A DNA stretch of 41,432 bases from Reyranella sp. (GTDB lineage Bacteria > Pseudomonadota > Alphaproteobacteria > Reyranellales > Reyranellaceae). The notes under the pieces were generated by a model. It was not told the origin of the DNA. It was given only the letters and a program-made list of their open reading frames with translations, and did not search any database. Shown here in pieces: positions 1-8,453 of this stretch (position 1 is its first letter; each line of letters starts with the position of its first letter). The translations under genes were made by a program, and so were the position numbers. The stretch covers positions 1 to 41,432 of the forward strand of contig JAQSDW010000100.1 in NCBI GenBank assembly GCA_029946105.1, given 5' to 3'.

Positions 1-57
1 ATCGGGCCCGGCTTGGGAATCCCTTCCGATTCAATTAGCCTCGGAAAGACTCTAGCG

Positions 58-2148
58 TCAGCCGGCGCGGAGCGTCCTCACCGCGTCGTCACGGCGGAAG
101 AGATAGAGGAGCGTCCGCAACGCGCCGCCGCGTTCCGACTTGAGGTCGGGGTCTCGATCGATCACCAGCCGCGCGTCGTCGCGGGCGGCCTGCAGCAGTT
201 CACCGTGAGCCGCGAGATCGGCCAGCCGCATATCGGGCAGGCCGCTCTGGCGGGTGCCCAGCAGTTCGCCGGCGCCGCGCAGGCGGAGATCCTCCTCGGC
301 GATGCGGAAGCCGTCCTCGGTCTCGCGCATGATCGCGAGCCGTGCCTTGGCGGTCTCGCCCAGGGGTTGGGCATAGAGCAGCAGGCAGCTCGACTTGCCA
401 GTGCCACGTCCGACTCGGCCGCGCAGCTGGTGAAGCTGCGCCAGGCCGAACCGCTCGGCGTGTTCGATGACCATGACGGTGGCCGCGGGGACATCGACGC
501 CGACCTCGATCACGGTCGTGGCGACCAGGATCGACAGCCGTCCGTCGGAGAAAGCCGCCATGGTCGCTTCGCGCTCGGCGCCTCTCAACCGTCCGTGCAG
601 CAGCCCAACCTTGCCGGGAAAGCGCCCACTCAGGAGCTGGAAGCGCTCCTCGACATTGGCGAGGTCGATTTCCTCCGATTCCTCGATCAGCGGGCAGACC
701 CAATAGACGCGTGCACCGGTTGCGATCATGCGGCCGACGCCTTGCACGACTTCGCCGATACGCTCGAGCGGCAGCGTGCGCGTGTCGATCGGCAGGCGTC
801 CGGCCGGCTTCTCGGTGAGCTTCGACACGTCGAGATCGCCGTAGGCCGCCAGCATCAAGGTGCGCGGGATCGGCGTCGCGGTCATGACCAGGAGATCGAC
901 CGCCTGGCCCTTGGACGAAAGCGCCATGCGCTGATGAACGCCAAAGCGATGCTGTTCGTCGACCACGGCCAGCGCGAGGTCGGCGAACTCGACTTCTTCC
1001 TGCACCAGCGCGTGCGTGCCGATGACGAGATCGATCGAGCCGTCGGCCAGGCCGCGCATCGTCTCTTTTTTCTGCTTCTGGCTGTCGCGCCCTGTGAGAA
1101 GCGCGAGGCGAACGCCCGTGGCCTCAGCAAGCGGCGCGATGGTGGCGTAGTGCTGGCGCGCCAGCAGCTCGGTCGGCGCCATGAGGGCTGCTTGGGCGCC
1201 GGCTTCGACGGCGATCAGCATGGCAAGGAAGGCGACCAGTGTCTTGCCGCTGCCGACGTCGCCCTGCAACAGGCGGATCATGCGCTCAGGCTTGGCCATG
1301 TCGGTCGCGATTTCGTCGACTGCGCCTGTCTGGCTCCCCGTCAATTCGAACGGCAGCGCACCCAGGGCCGCCTTGTGAAGACGCCGGTCGCCCTTGGTCG
1401 CACGTCCGCTGATCGTGCGGTTGTGGTGTCGCACCAGCGCGATGGCGAGCTGGCTTGCCAGCAGTTCGTCGAAGGCGAGGCGGGCTCGTGCCGGATGGAG
1501 CGGCGCGAGGTCGGATGTTTCTGCCGGTGCATGGGCAGTCGCGAGCGACGATTTCCAGTCGGCCCAGCCGTTGCGGGCGAGGTAGGCCGCGTCCTGCCAC
1601 TCCGGCAAGGCGGGCGCGCGCTCGACTCCTGCGGCGATAGCTTTCTGGATCGGCCGCTGGGTGAGGCCGGCGGTGAGGCCGTAGAGCGGCTCGACCCGAA
1701 GGATCCCCTCGCGCTGATCGAGCGGCACGACATGGTCGGGATGGGTGATCTGCACCTCGCCCTGATAGAGGTCGATCTTGCCGCTGATGACGCGGATTTC
1801 GCCCACCGGCAGCAGTTTCTTGAGATAGTCCTCGCGGCCATTGAAATAGGTAAGACATAGTCGCCCGGTCTCATCGCTGCACCAGACACGGTAGGGCTGG
1901 CGGGGATTGCGCGGCACCAGATGCTCGTCGACCGTCACGGTGAGCGTGGCGACGTCGCCCGCGTGCGCGCCCGCGATCTCTGGCGCATTGCGACGGTCGA
2001 TCAGGGCAAACGGCAGGTGCCAGAGCAGGTCGACAACCAGCGGCCCGGCTAGTTTCTCCACGAGTTTGCCCAATCGCGGGCCGATTCCGGGCAGCGATGT
2101 CACTTGGGCGAAAAGAGGGGTCAGGCTTTGCGGGCGCATCCGTGACAT
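58..2148 (-). CDS. recG: ATP-dependent DNA helicase RecG
   Basis: Branched-DNA helicase that remodels stalled replication forks and Holliday junctions in the cytoplasm. The 696-residue product has the RecG layout: an N-terminal wedge/OB-fold region (about 1-240), then a superfamily 2 helicase core with Walker A GDVGSGKT (296-303), the DEQH box (397-400), the TATPIPRT motif, and the C-terminal QLRGRVGRG motif. Length is normal for the family. The start is ATG at 2148; a second ATG three codons in is possible, and neither has a clear Shine-Dalgarno sequence. The gene diverges from sdhE-mfd across 91 bases, an arrangement common in alphaproteobacteria. Its 3' end is complete, 57 bases from the window edge, where I see no convincing terminator. 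Confidence 0.97.
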   Translation of the reverse strand: MSRMRPQSLTPLFAQVTSLPGIGPRLGKLVEKLAGPLVVDLLWHLPFALIDRRNAPEIAGAHAGDVATLTVTVDEHLVPRNPRQPYRVWCSDETGRLCLTYFNGREDYLKKLLPVGEIRVISGKIDLYQGEVQITHPDHVVPLDQREGILRVEPLYGLTAGLTQRPIQKAIAAGVERAPALPEWQDAAYLARNGWADWKSSLATAHAPAETSDLAPLHPARARLAFDELLASQLAIALVRHHNRTISGRATKGDRRLHKAALGALPFELTGSQTGAVDEIATDMAKPERMIRLLQGDVGSGKTLVAFLAMLIAVEAGAQAALMAPTELLARQHYATIAPLAEATGVRLALLTGRDSQKQKKETMRGLADGSIDLVIGTHALVQEEVEFADLALAVVDEQHRFGVHQRMALSSKGQAVDLLVMTATPIPRTLMLAAYGDLDVSKLTEKPAGRLPIDTRTLPLERIGEVVQGVGRMIATGARVYWVCPLIEESEEIDLANVEERFQLLSGRFPGKVGLLHGRLRGAEREATMAAFSDGRLSILVATTVIEVGVDVPAATVMVIEHAERFGLAQLHQLRGRVGRGTGKSSCLLLYAQPLGETAKARLAIMRETEDGFRIAEEDLRLRGAGELLGTRQSGLPDMRLADLAAHGELLQAARDDARLVIDRDPDLKSERGGALRTLLYLFRRDDAVRTLRAG

Positions 2149-2239
2149 TGGGGCGTGAGGCTGGCTCTGGGGCCGCGTGACTCCGCCATCGCCGCCGCCT
2201 ATATGCTACGCCCCTTTTCGGGTCGGACCTGGGGAAAAG

Positions 2240-2509
2240 ATGAGCGGCGAGGCGGATATCGAGACCCGGCGCAAGCGGCTGCTCTATCGCAGCATCTACC
2301 GTGGCAACAAGGAGAACGACATTCTCCTTGGCCAATTCGCGCGCGCGCATATCGGCGCGTTCGATTCGGCTGCCCTCGACCAGTACGAACGGTTGCTGGA
2401 TGCCGGCGACAACGACATCTTCGACTGGATCTCCGGCCAGGTCGGCGTTCCGCCCGAGGCCGATTCGGCCGTCCTGCGCCAGCTCATGGCATTTCGGGTG
2501 AAGTTCTGA
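2240..2509 (+). CDS. sdhE: FAD assembly factor SdhE (DUF339 family)
   Basis: Small cytoplasmic protein of the SdhE/Sdh5 family, which helps attach FAD covalently to the flavoprotein subunit of succinate dehydrogenase. The 89-residue product shows the family landmarks RRKRLLYRSIYRGNKEND near the N-terminus, a central YERLLDAGDNDIFDW-like segment and a short acidic helical tail. RGxxE is normally the conserved FAD-transfer loop; here the loop reads RGNKE. I chose ATG 2240 because GGGGAAAAG lies just before it and because the family begins near this point. Upstream in-frame codons would add residues not expected in the family. The stop overlaps the mfd start by one base (TGATG), so the two are probably co-translated. 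A weak promoter (CTATAT near 2199) may lie in the divergent region. Confidence 0.93.
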   Translation: MSGEADIETRRKRLLYRSIYRGNKENDILLGQFARAHIGAFDSAALDQYERLLDAGDNDIFDWISGQVGVPPEADSAVLRQLMAFRVKF

Positions 2510-5500
2510 TGGCCGCACCGCTCGCCGATATGCTGGCCGCCATCCATCGCAAATCGGGCCGCTGGACCATCGCCGGCCTGCCGGAGGGGGCGGATTCGCT
2601 GGCACTCGCGAAACTGGCCCGCACGACCGGCGGCCAGGACATCCTGCATGTGGCGCGCGACGGACAGCGGCTGGAGCGGCTGCAGGACGGGTTGCGCTTC
2701 TTCGCCCCGGAACGCGAGGTGTTGGTCTTCCCGGCGTGGGACTGCTTGCCCTACGACCGGCTGTCGCCGCACCCCGACATCGTGGCCGAGCGTCTGACCA
2801 CACTGGCGAAGCTCGCGGCCGCCAAGAAGCCCGGCTCGCCGGCCAGGATTATCCTGGCCTCAGTGGGCGCTGCCCTGCAGAAGGTCCCGCCGCGCAGCCT
2901 CTATGCCGATGCGGCCATGGTGCTGCGCAAGGGCCAGACGGTCGATGTCACCTGGCTCGCCAAGTTCCTGGGCGAAAACGGCTATGGCCGCGCCGAGACC
3001 GTGATGGAGCCGGGCGAATTCGCCATCCGCGGCGGCCTGGTCGATCTCTTCCCGCCGGGCACCGCCGAGCCGCTGCGCCTCGACCTGTTCGGCGACTCCC
3101 TGGAGGAAATCCGTTCGTTCGATGCGATGAGCCAGCGCTCGACCGGCACGTGTGACGAAGTCGTCCTGCTGCCGGTGAGCGAAGTGCCGCTCACGCCCGA
3201 GGGCATTTCGCGTTTCCGCACCGGCTACCGCGAGCTGTTTGGCAACGTGGCCGGCGACGATGAGCTCTACGAAGCCGTGTCGGCCGGCCAGCGCCATGTC
3301 GGAATGGAGCACTGGCTGCCATTGTTCCACGAGCGCATGGAGACGATCCTCGATTATTGTTTCGATGCGACGGTAACGTCGGATCACCAGATTGCCGAAG
3401 CCTTCCAGGCCCGGCACGAGTTGATCGACGACTACTTCGACGCCCGCCGCAAGACCGGTGCCAAGGGCGGCATGAGCGGGGCCGCCGACTACAAGCCGAT
3501 CCCGCCGGAGCTGCTCTACCTGAAGCCACCGGAATGGGACCGCCTATTGGGCGAGCGCACCGTTGCCGCCTTCACCACCTTCGACGCTTCACCGTCGGCC
3601 AGCAACACGATCGACCTGCACGGCCGCCGGCACGAGGGCTTTGCCCAGGCCCGGACCGCGCAGGGTGTGAACCTGTTCGACAAGGTGGCCGAACATGTGA
3701 AGGTAGCGAACATCGCCGGGCGCCGCGTCGTCATCGCGGGCTACACCGAGGGCTCGGCCAGCCGGCTACAACATCTCCTGCAAGAGCATGGCGCCACGAC
3801 GCCCGTGCCGGTGCCGGACATGGCGACCGTTCAGGGGCTGCCGCCGGGCGTGCTCGGCGTCACGGTGTGGCCGCTCGAGCATGGCTTTGTGCTCGATGGG
3901 CTGGAAGTCATCGGCGAGGAGGACATCCTCGGCGATCGCCTATCACGTCCGGCGAAAAAGCGGCGGCCGTCCGAGCGCTTCATCGCCGAGGCCTCGGCGC
4001 TCAGCGAGGGCGACCTCGTCGTCCACCGCGAGCATGGCGTCGGCCGCTACGAGGGGCTGGTGACGCTCGAAATCCAGAACGCCCGCCACGATTGCCTGAG
4101 ATTGACCTACGAAGGCGGCGACAAGCTCTTCCTGCCGGTCGAGAACATCGACGTGCTGAGCCGCTATGGTGCGGCGGAAGAGGGTGCGGCCCTCGACCGC
4201 CTGGGCGGCGTCGCCTGGCAGTCGCGCAAGGCCCGGCTGAAGCAGCGCATCGCCGACATGGCCGACCGTCTGATCAAGATCGCAGCCGAACGCGCCGTGC
4301 GGCGCGGCGAGACGATGGTGCCGCAGGACGGGCTCTACGAGGAATTCTGCGCACGCTTCCCCTATGCCGAGACCGACGACCAGCTCCAGGCGATCTCGGA
4401 TGTCCTGGAGGATCTCTCCTCGGGCAAGCCGATGGATCGCCTGATCTGCGGCGACGTCGGCTTCGGCAAGACCGAAGTGGCCTTGCGGGCGGCGTTCGTG
4501 GCCGCCCTCTCGGGCAAGCAGGTGGCGGTGATCGGGCCCACGACCTTGCTGGCCCGCCAGCATCACCGGACCTTCGTCGAGCGCTTCCAGGGGCTGCCGG
4601 TCCGCATCGGCCGCCTGTCGCGGCTGGTGACGGCGAAGGAAGCGAAAGCGACCAAGGCGGCGCTGACGGACGGCACCGTCGACATCGTCATCGGCACCCA
4701 TGCGCTGCTGGCCAGGAGCATCGACTTCAAGGACCTCGGGCTACTGATCGTCGACGAGGAGCAGCATTTCGGCGTCGGCCACAAGGAGCGGCTGAAAGAG
4801 CTGCGCGCCGACGTCCATGTGCTGACGCTGACGGCGACGCCGATCCCGCGGACGCTGCAGCTGGCACTCACCGGCGTGCGCGACATGAGCCTGATCGCCA
4901 CGCCGCCGGTCGATCGCCTCGCCGTGCGCACCTTCGTCACGCCCTTCGACGGTGTTGCCATCCGCGAGGCCCTGCTGCGCGAACAGTATCGCGGTGGCCA
5001 AAGCTTTTACGTCTGCCCGCGCATCGAAGATCTGGCCACGGTCGCGGCCGAGCTGCGCGAGCTGGTGCCCGAGATGCGCATGGCCATGGCGCATGGCCGC
5101 CTCGCGCCGACCCAGATCGAGAACACGATGCAGGACTTCGTCGACGGCAAATTCGATGTCCTGCTGTCGACCAACATCGTCGAAAGCGGCCTCGACATCC
5201 GCAACGCCAACACGATGATCATCCATCGCGCCGACATGTTTGGCCTCGCACAGCTCTACCAGCTGCGCGGCCGCATCGGGCGCGGCAAGACGCGGGCCTA
5301 TGCCTATCTGACGGTGCCGCCGGGGAAGGCGCTCAACGAGGCCGCCTCGAAGCGCCTCGACGTCATGCAGACCCTCGACACGCTGGGCGCCGGCTTCCAG
5401 CTCGCGAGCTACGATCTCGACATCCGCGGCGCCGGCAACCTTCTGGGCGAAGAACAGTCGGGCCACATCCGCGAAGTCGGCATCGAACTCTACCAGCAGC

Positions 5501-6006
5501 TTCTCGACGAGGCCGTGGCCGCGGCGCGGGGCCGGGTGGAAGAGGCGGAAAAGGCCGACTGGTCGCCGCAGATCAACCTCGGCATCCCGGTGCTGATCCC
5601 CGAAGAATACGTCGGCGAGCTCAGCGTGCGGATGGGACTCTACCGTCGTATCGGCGCTCTGGAGAGCCAGGCCGAGATCGATTCCTTCGCGGCCGAGATG
5701 GTCGACCGCTTCGGCAAGATGCCGGTGGAGGCCGAGTTCCTGCTCAACACCGTCGGCCTGAAAATCCTGTGCCGAACTTCCGGCGTCGAACGGATCGACG
5801 CCGGCGAGAAAGCGGTCGTGCTGTCGTTCCACGACAACAAGTTCGCCAGGCCCGACAGGCTGATCGCCTGGATCCAGAAGAACGCGCCGCTGGTCAAGCT
5901 CCGGCCCGACCACCGCGTGATCGTGCAGCGCGTTTGGGTCGACGAGCGGCAGCGGATTTCCGGCGTGACTTCGATTTTGGCCGCGCTCGCAAAACTGGCT
6001 GCTTGA
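2509..6006 (+). CDS. mfd: Transcription-repair coupling factor Mfd
   Basis: DNA translocase that removes stalled RNA polymerase at lesions and recruits UvrA. The product is 1165 residues, typical of Mfd. It contains the UvrB-homology N-terminal module, a CarD-like RNA polymerase interaction domain (around LVVHREHGVGRYEGL, about residues 500-580), a RecG-like translocase core with Walker A GDVGFGKT (648-655), the DEEQH box (749-753) and TATPIPRTLQ, and a C-terminal TRCF domain. The ATG at 2509 overlaps the sdhE stop (TGATG); the reading frame is open further upstream but lies there inside sdhE. The last 113 bases overlap, on the opposite strand, the 3' end of the TetR gene. Confidence 0.97.
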   Translation: MAAPLADMLAAIHRKSGRWTIAGLPEGADSLALAKLARTTGGQDILHVARDGQRLERLQDGLRFFAPEREVLVFPAWDCLPYDRLSPHPDIVAERLTTLAKLAAAKKPGSPARIILASVGAALQKVPPRSLYADAAMVLRKGQTVDVTWLAKFLGENGYGRAETVMEPGEFAIRGGLVDLFPPGTAEPLRLDLFGDSLEEIRSFDAMSQRSTGTCDEVVLLPVSEVPLTPEGISRFRTGYRELFGNVAGDDELYEAVSAGQRHVGMEHWLPLFHERMETILDYCFDATVTSDHQIAEAFQARHELIDDYFDARRKTGAKGGMSGAADYKPIPPELLYLKPPEWDRLLGERTVAAFTTFDASPSASNTIDLHGRRHEGFAQARTAQGVNLFDKVAEHVKVANIAGRRVVIAGYTEGSASRLQHLLQEHGATTPVPVPDMATVQGLPPGVLGVTVWPLEHGFVLDGLEVIGEEDILGDRLSRPAKKRRPSERFIAEASALSEGDLVVHREHGVGRYEGLVTLEIQNARHDCLRLTYEGGDKLFLPVENIDVLSRYGAAEEGAALDRLGGVAWQSRKARLKQRIADMADRLIKIAAERAVRRGETMVPQDGLYEEFCARFPYAETDDQLQAISDVLEDLSSGKPMDRLICGDVGFGKTEVALRAAFVAALSGKQVAVIGPTTLLARQHHRTFVERFQGLPVRIGRLSRLVTAKEAKATKAALTDGTVDIVIGTHALLARSIDFKDLGLLIVDEEQHFGVGHKERLKELRADVHVLTLTATPIPRTLQLALTGVRDMSLIATPPVDRLAVRTFVTPFDGVAIREALLREQYRGGQSFYVCPRIEDLATVAAELRELVPEMRMAMAHGRLAPTQIENTMQDFVDGKFDVLLSTNIVESGLDIRNANTMIIHRADMFGLAQLYQLRGRIGRGKTRAYAYLTVPPGKALNEAASKRLDVMQTLDTLGAGFQLASYDLDIRGAGNLLGEEQSGHIREVGIELYQQLLDEAVAAARGRVEEAEKADWSPQINLGIPVLIPEEYVGELSVRMGLYRRIGALESQAEIDSFAAEMVDRFGKMPVEAEFLLNTVGLKILCRTSGVERIDAGEKAVVLSFHDNKFARPDRLIAWIQKNAPLVKLRPDHRVIVQRVWVDERQRISGVTSILAALAKLAA

Positions 6007-6538
6007 GAAGCGCCTTGGTCGTCCGCCGCGCGCAGCGCAGCAGCCAGTCGGATAGGGTCCTGTCGCCGGAGGCGCGGGCGAGAATGACGGCGCCGATCGC
6101 CAGGATCGCCGCGGCCGTCGCATCGGCATCGAGCTTTCGGCGCCGGCCGCGCGCCAGCTCACCGATCGCAATGTGGAGATGATTGGCATAGGCGAGCTGG
6201 GCCGCGAGCGGTCCACGTGCGACGTCGGTTGGCAGGGCGGCCATGGCACAAGCCAAGGCGTTTGCTGCCAGCGCGTCCTTGTCCAAATACTCGTCCAGCA
6301 CTGTATCGACCGCGCCGGCCCGCAGCCTGGCCGACAGCCCGTAGCCTCCCCGCATTGCCTCGACGAACAGATCGTCCTTCGAGGTGAAGTGCGCATAGAA
6401 GGAGCCACGCGTCAGGCCGGCCGCCAGCATGATGTCGTCGAGGTTGGTGCCGGCATGGCCGCGCAGCCGGAACAGCCGGCCGGCATGGTCGAGGATTTCG
6501 GCGCGGGTTCGGGCCTTGCGGGCGGGACTGACGGGCAT
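5894..6538 (-). CDS. TetR/AcrR family transcriptional regulator
   Basis: DNA-binding repressor-type protein of 214 residues. The N-terminal helix-turn-helix covers about residues 12-57 (AEILDHAGRLFRLRG, then TNLDDIMLAAGLTRGSFYAHF), which is a textbook TetR signature. The C-terminal ligand domain is generic. The last 37 residues or so are a very basic Arg/Lys/Ala tail encoded antisense to the end of mfd, so the natural domain probably ends near residue 175 and the tail is an extension. It is the last gene of the SDR-MFS-FrnE-TetR run. A perfect palindrome 20 bases upstream of its ATG (6559-6579) is a likely binding site, implying autoregulation. The ligand is unknown; exporter and oxidoreductase neighbours suggest a toxic or redox-active small molecule. 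Confidence 0.9.
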   Translation of the reverse strand: MPVSPARKARTRAEILDHAGRLFRLRGHAGTNLDDIMLAAGLTRGSFYAHFTSKDDLFVEAMRGGYGLSARLRAGAVDTVLDEYLDKDALAANALACAMAALPTDVARGPLAAQLAYANHLHIAIGELARGRRRKLDADATAAAILAIGAVILARASGDRTLSDWLLRCARRTTKALLKQPVLRARPKSKSRRKSAAARRPKRAARSRGGRAGA

Positions 6539-6558
6539 TCTGGCCTCAAAATATGTGA

Positions 6559-6579
6559 TTCAACATATCATATGTTGAA
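6559..6579. promoter_or_regulatory. Palindromic operator, probable TetR binding site
   Basis: Perfect inverted repeat TTCAACATAT-C-ATATGTTGAA with a single central base, in the 56-base gap between the FrnE-like gene and the TetR gene. Additional ATATG/CATAT half-sites flank it (6551-6555 and 6583-6587). Size, symmetry and position 20 bases upstream of the regulator start match TetR-family operators. Assignment to this regulator is inferred. Confidence 0.7.
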
Positions 6580-6594
6580 CGACATATCATGCGC

Positions 6595-7254
6595 TCAGGC
6601 CGTCGATTGCGCCGCGCTGGTGGCCGCGTCGCGTTCGGCGAGGTTGAATACTTCGACGAAGGCGGACGGCGGCTGGGCGCCCGACACGGCGTACTTGCGA
6701 TTGACGATGAAGCAGGGGACCCCGTTGATGCCGAGGCGCCGGGCGTAGACGTCGGAGGCCACGACTTCCTGGCGGCCCTCGTCGCTCATGAGGAAGCGTC
6801 GCACCCTCAGCTCTTCGATGCCGGCGCGCACCGCACATTCGACGAGCGTGTCGAGATCGCCGATGTCGAGCCCTTCCTCGAAGTAGGCCTTGAACAGCTC
6901 GGCCACGACCTCGTCCTGCGCCTCGTGCTTGGAACTCCAGTGGACGAGCCGGTGGGACAGCACGGTATTGGGGGTGCGCTTGATGCGGGAGAACTGGAAT
7001 TCTATTCCCGCCTCGCGGCCGCTTTCGGCGATCGCCTGGTAGATCTGGCGCGGACGGTCGCCGCCGCCGAACTTGGCGCGGACATAATCGTCTCTCGTCA
7101 TGCCCTCGGCAGGCATGTCCGGGTTGAGCTGGAACGGCCGCCAGGAAATCGCCACGTCGGTGCGGCCGCTCAGCGCCAGCGCGCGCTCGAAGCGACGCTT
7201 GCCGATGTAGCACCAGGGACAGATCGTATCGGAGACGATGTCGACATAGATCAT
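6595..7254 (-). CDS. DsbA-family oxidoreductase, FrnE-like
   Basis: Thioredoxin-fold protein of 219 residues in the DsbA/2-hydroxychromene-2-carboxylate isomerase/FrnE family. The active-site CPWC motif is at residues 12-15, followed by the family-typical YIGKRRFE; a helical insertion follows, and VPCFIVNRKYAVSGAQ near the C-terminus supplies the conserved cis-proline region. No signal peptide is visible, so it acts in the cytoplasm, as FrnE proteins do. Family members act as thiol-disulfide oxidoreductases or glutathione-dependent isomerases. Its ATG overlaps the stop of the MFS gene by four bases (ATGA), which indicates translational coupling. The exact substrate cannot be read from the sequence. 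Confidence 0.9.
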   Translation of the reverse strand: MIYVDIVSDTICPWCYIGKRRFERALALSGRTDVAISWRPFQLNPDMPAEGMTRDDYVRAKFGGGDRPRQIYQAIAESGREAGIEFQFSRIKRTPNTVLSHRLVHWSSKHEAQDEVVAELFKAYFEEGLDIGDLDTLVECAVRAGIEELRVRRFLMSDEGRQEVVASDVYARRLGINGVPCFIVNRKYAVSGAQPPSAFVEVFNLAERDAATSAAQSTA

Positions 7255-8453
7255 GGAGTAATCCTACGCGTTTCGCGCCAATGCAGGAAGAGACCGGCCG
7301 CCGCCATCACCCCCAGGGCAACGGAGGTAAGCCAGGCGGCACTCGGCCAGCCCGCCGACGCGACCAGAGCGCCGGTGATGGGCGGCCCGATCAGGGCGCC
7401 GATGTTGGAGCCCTGCATCAGGAGGCCGGTCGAGGCGCCGACCAGTTCGGGCCGCGGCGCATGGACGGGAAGGGCGGTGAACAGGGCACCCGGGACGACG
7501 CCGATCACGGCCGAATAGACGCCCGCCAGCACCAGGCGCAGCAGGTCGGGCACGCCATCGACGAAGATGCCGGCGGCACAGAAGGCCATCGAGACAGCGG
7601 CACCAGCGATGACGGCAACCCTCGGCAGGCCGTGGTGCATCAGCCAGCCAGCGCCAAGATTTCCGCCGACGTTCACGATGGTGACCAGTGCCGTGACGAT
7701 GGCCGCGGTCGACGTGGCAAAGCCCAGACGCTCGACCTGCAGGGTGGGCAGGAAGCCGATGACAGCGAACCAGCAGCAGGAATAGGCCCCGAAACAGAGC
7801 GCTATCGCGAGCGGTCCGCCACTGCTCGCCACTTCGGCCATTTCATGCAGCACCGGCCGGCGCTTGACCGGCACCGAATCGAGTTCGCGCCGCGGCAGGG
7901 CACGCAGCAGCAGGGCCGCCAGCATGAGCGCCGAGGCAGCAGCCGCCACCAGCCAGGCAACGCGCCATGACGTGCCGGGCAGAACGACGGCCGCAATCAG
8001 CATCATCGAGCCGGCGCCGGCCGGCATGTAGGACGTCCACAGCGTCATGACGAGACGCTGGTCAGCCGGCCGGGCGATGCGCAGCAGCAGCGTGGGCAGG
8101 GCGACGACGACAGCGATGAAGCCCAGGCCCTCGAATACCCGTCCGACCAGCAGGGCATTGACACTGCCGGCGAAGGCGCCGAGCAGGCTGGCTGCGAAGC
8201 ACAGCGCAGTCCCCAGCAGCACCAGCAGGCGGTGGCCGAACCGATCGGCTGAGAGCGCAATCGCCATGCCGCCCAACGCCGTGACCAGGTTGATGGTCGA
8301 GAGCAGCCACCCAGCCTGGCGCAAGCTGGCGTCAAGGTCCTTGAGAATCGACGGCAAGGCGGGCGGCACCTTGCCAACATGGAACGCGGCAACCATGCCG
8401 GCCGCGACCAGCAGGCCGACCAGGGGCCAGGGCGTGCGCGGCGTCGCGTTCAG
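7251..8453 (-). CDS. Major facilitator superfamily transporter
   Basis: Inner-membrane transporter of about 400 residues with roughly 12 hydrophobic segments. The first is WPLVGLLVAAGMVAAFHVG, and the cytoplasmic loop after helix 2 has the MFS motif A form ALSADRFGHRLL. The domain begins immediately behind the upstream SDR. In this frame no ATG, GTG or TTG lies ahead of helix 1: the only candidate is CTG at 8453, which overlaps the SDR stop as CTGA. The next ATG (8396) would cut into helix 1. A CTG start driven by coupling is therefore the best reading, though uncertain. It is followed by the FrnE-like gene with an ATGA overlap. Probably an exporter of a hydrophobic or drug-like compound; the substrate is unknown. 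Confidence 0.85.
   Translation of the reverse strand: MNATPRTPWPLVGLLVAAGMVAAFHVGKVPPALPSILKDLDASLRQAGWLLSTINLVTALGGMAIALSADRFGHRLLVLLGTALCFAASLLGAFAGSVNALLVGRVFEGLGFIAVVVALPTLLLRIARPADQRLVMTLWTSYMPAGAGSMMLIAAVVLPGTSWRVAWLVAAAASALMLAALLLRALPRRELDSVPVKRRPVLHEMAEVASSGGPLAIALCFGAYSCCWFAVIGFLPTLQVERLGFATSTAAIVTALVTIVNVGGNLGAGWLMHHGLPRVAVIAGAAVSMAFCAAGIFVDGVPDLLRLVLAGVYSAVIGVVPGALFTALPVHAPRPELVGASTGLLMQGSNIGALIGPPITGALVASAGWPSAAWLTSVALGVMAAAGLFLHWRETRRITP

Noticed and set aside
1-57. Terminator after recG
   Set aside because: Short GC-rich symmetry exists (GGGCCC, GGGAATCCC) but there is no stem with a T run, and the window ends here.
13-1860. 615-codon plus-strand open frame opposite recG
   Set aside because: It lies wholly antisense to a certain recG gene, and its composition (His/Asp/Arg-rich, no motif) is what high-GC antisense frames give.
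3357-6182. 941-codon open frame in another frame of mfd
   Set aside because: It is a shadow of mfd. The translation is an Arg/Pro/Ala/Gly-rich low-complexity string with no domain.
4741-6408. 555-codon minus-strand open frame over mfd and the TetR gene
   Set aside because: Antisense to mfd and in a different frame from the TetR protein, which has clear helix-turn-helix motifs.
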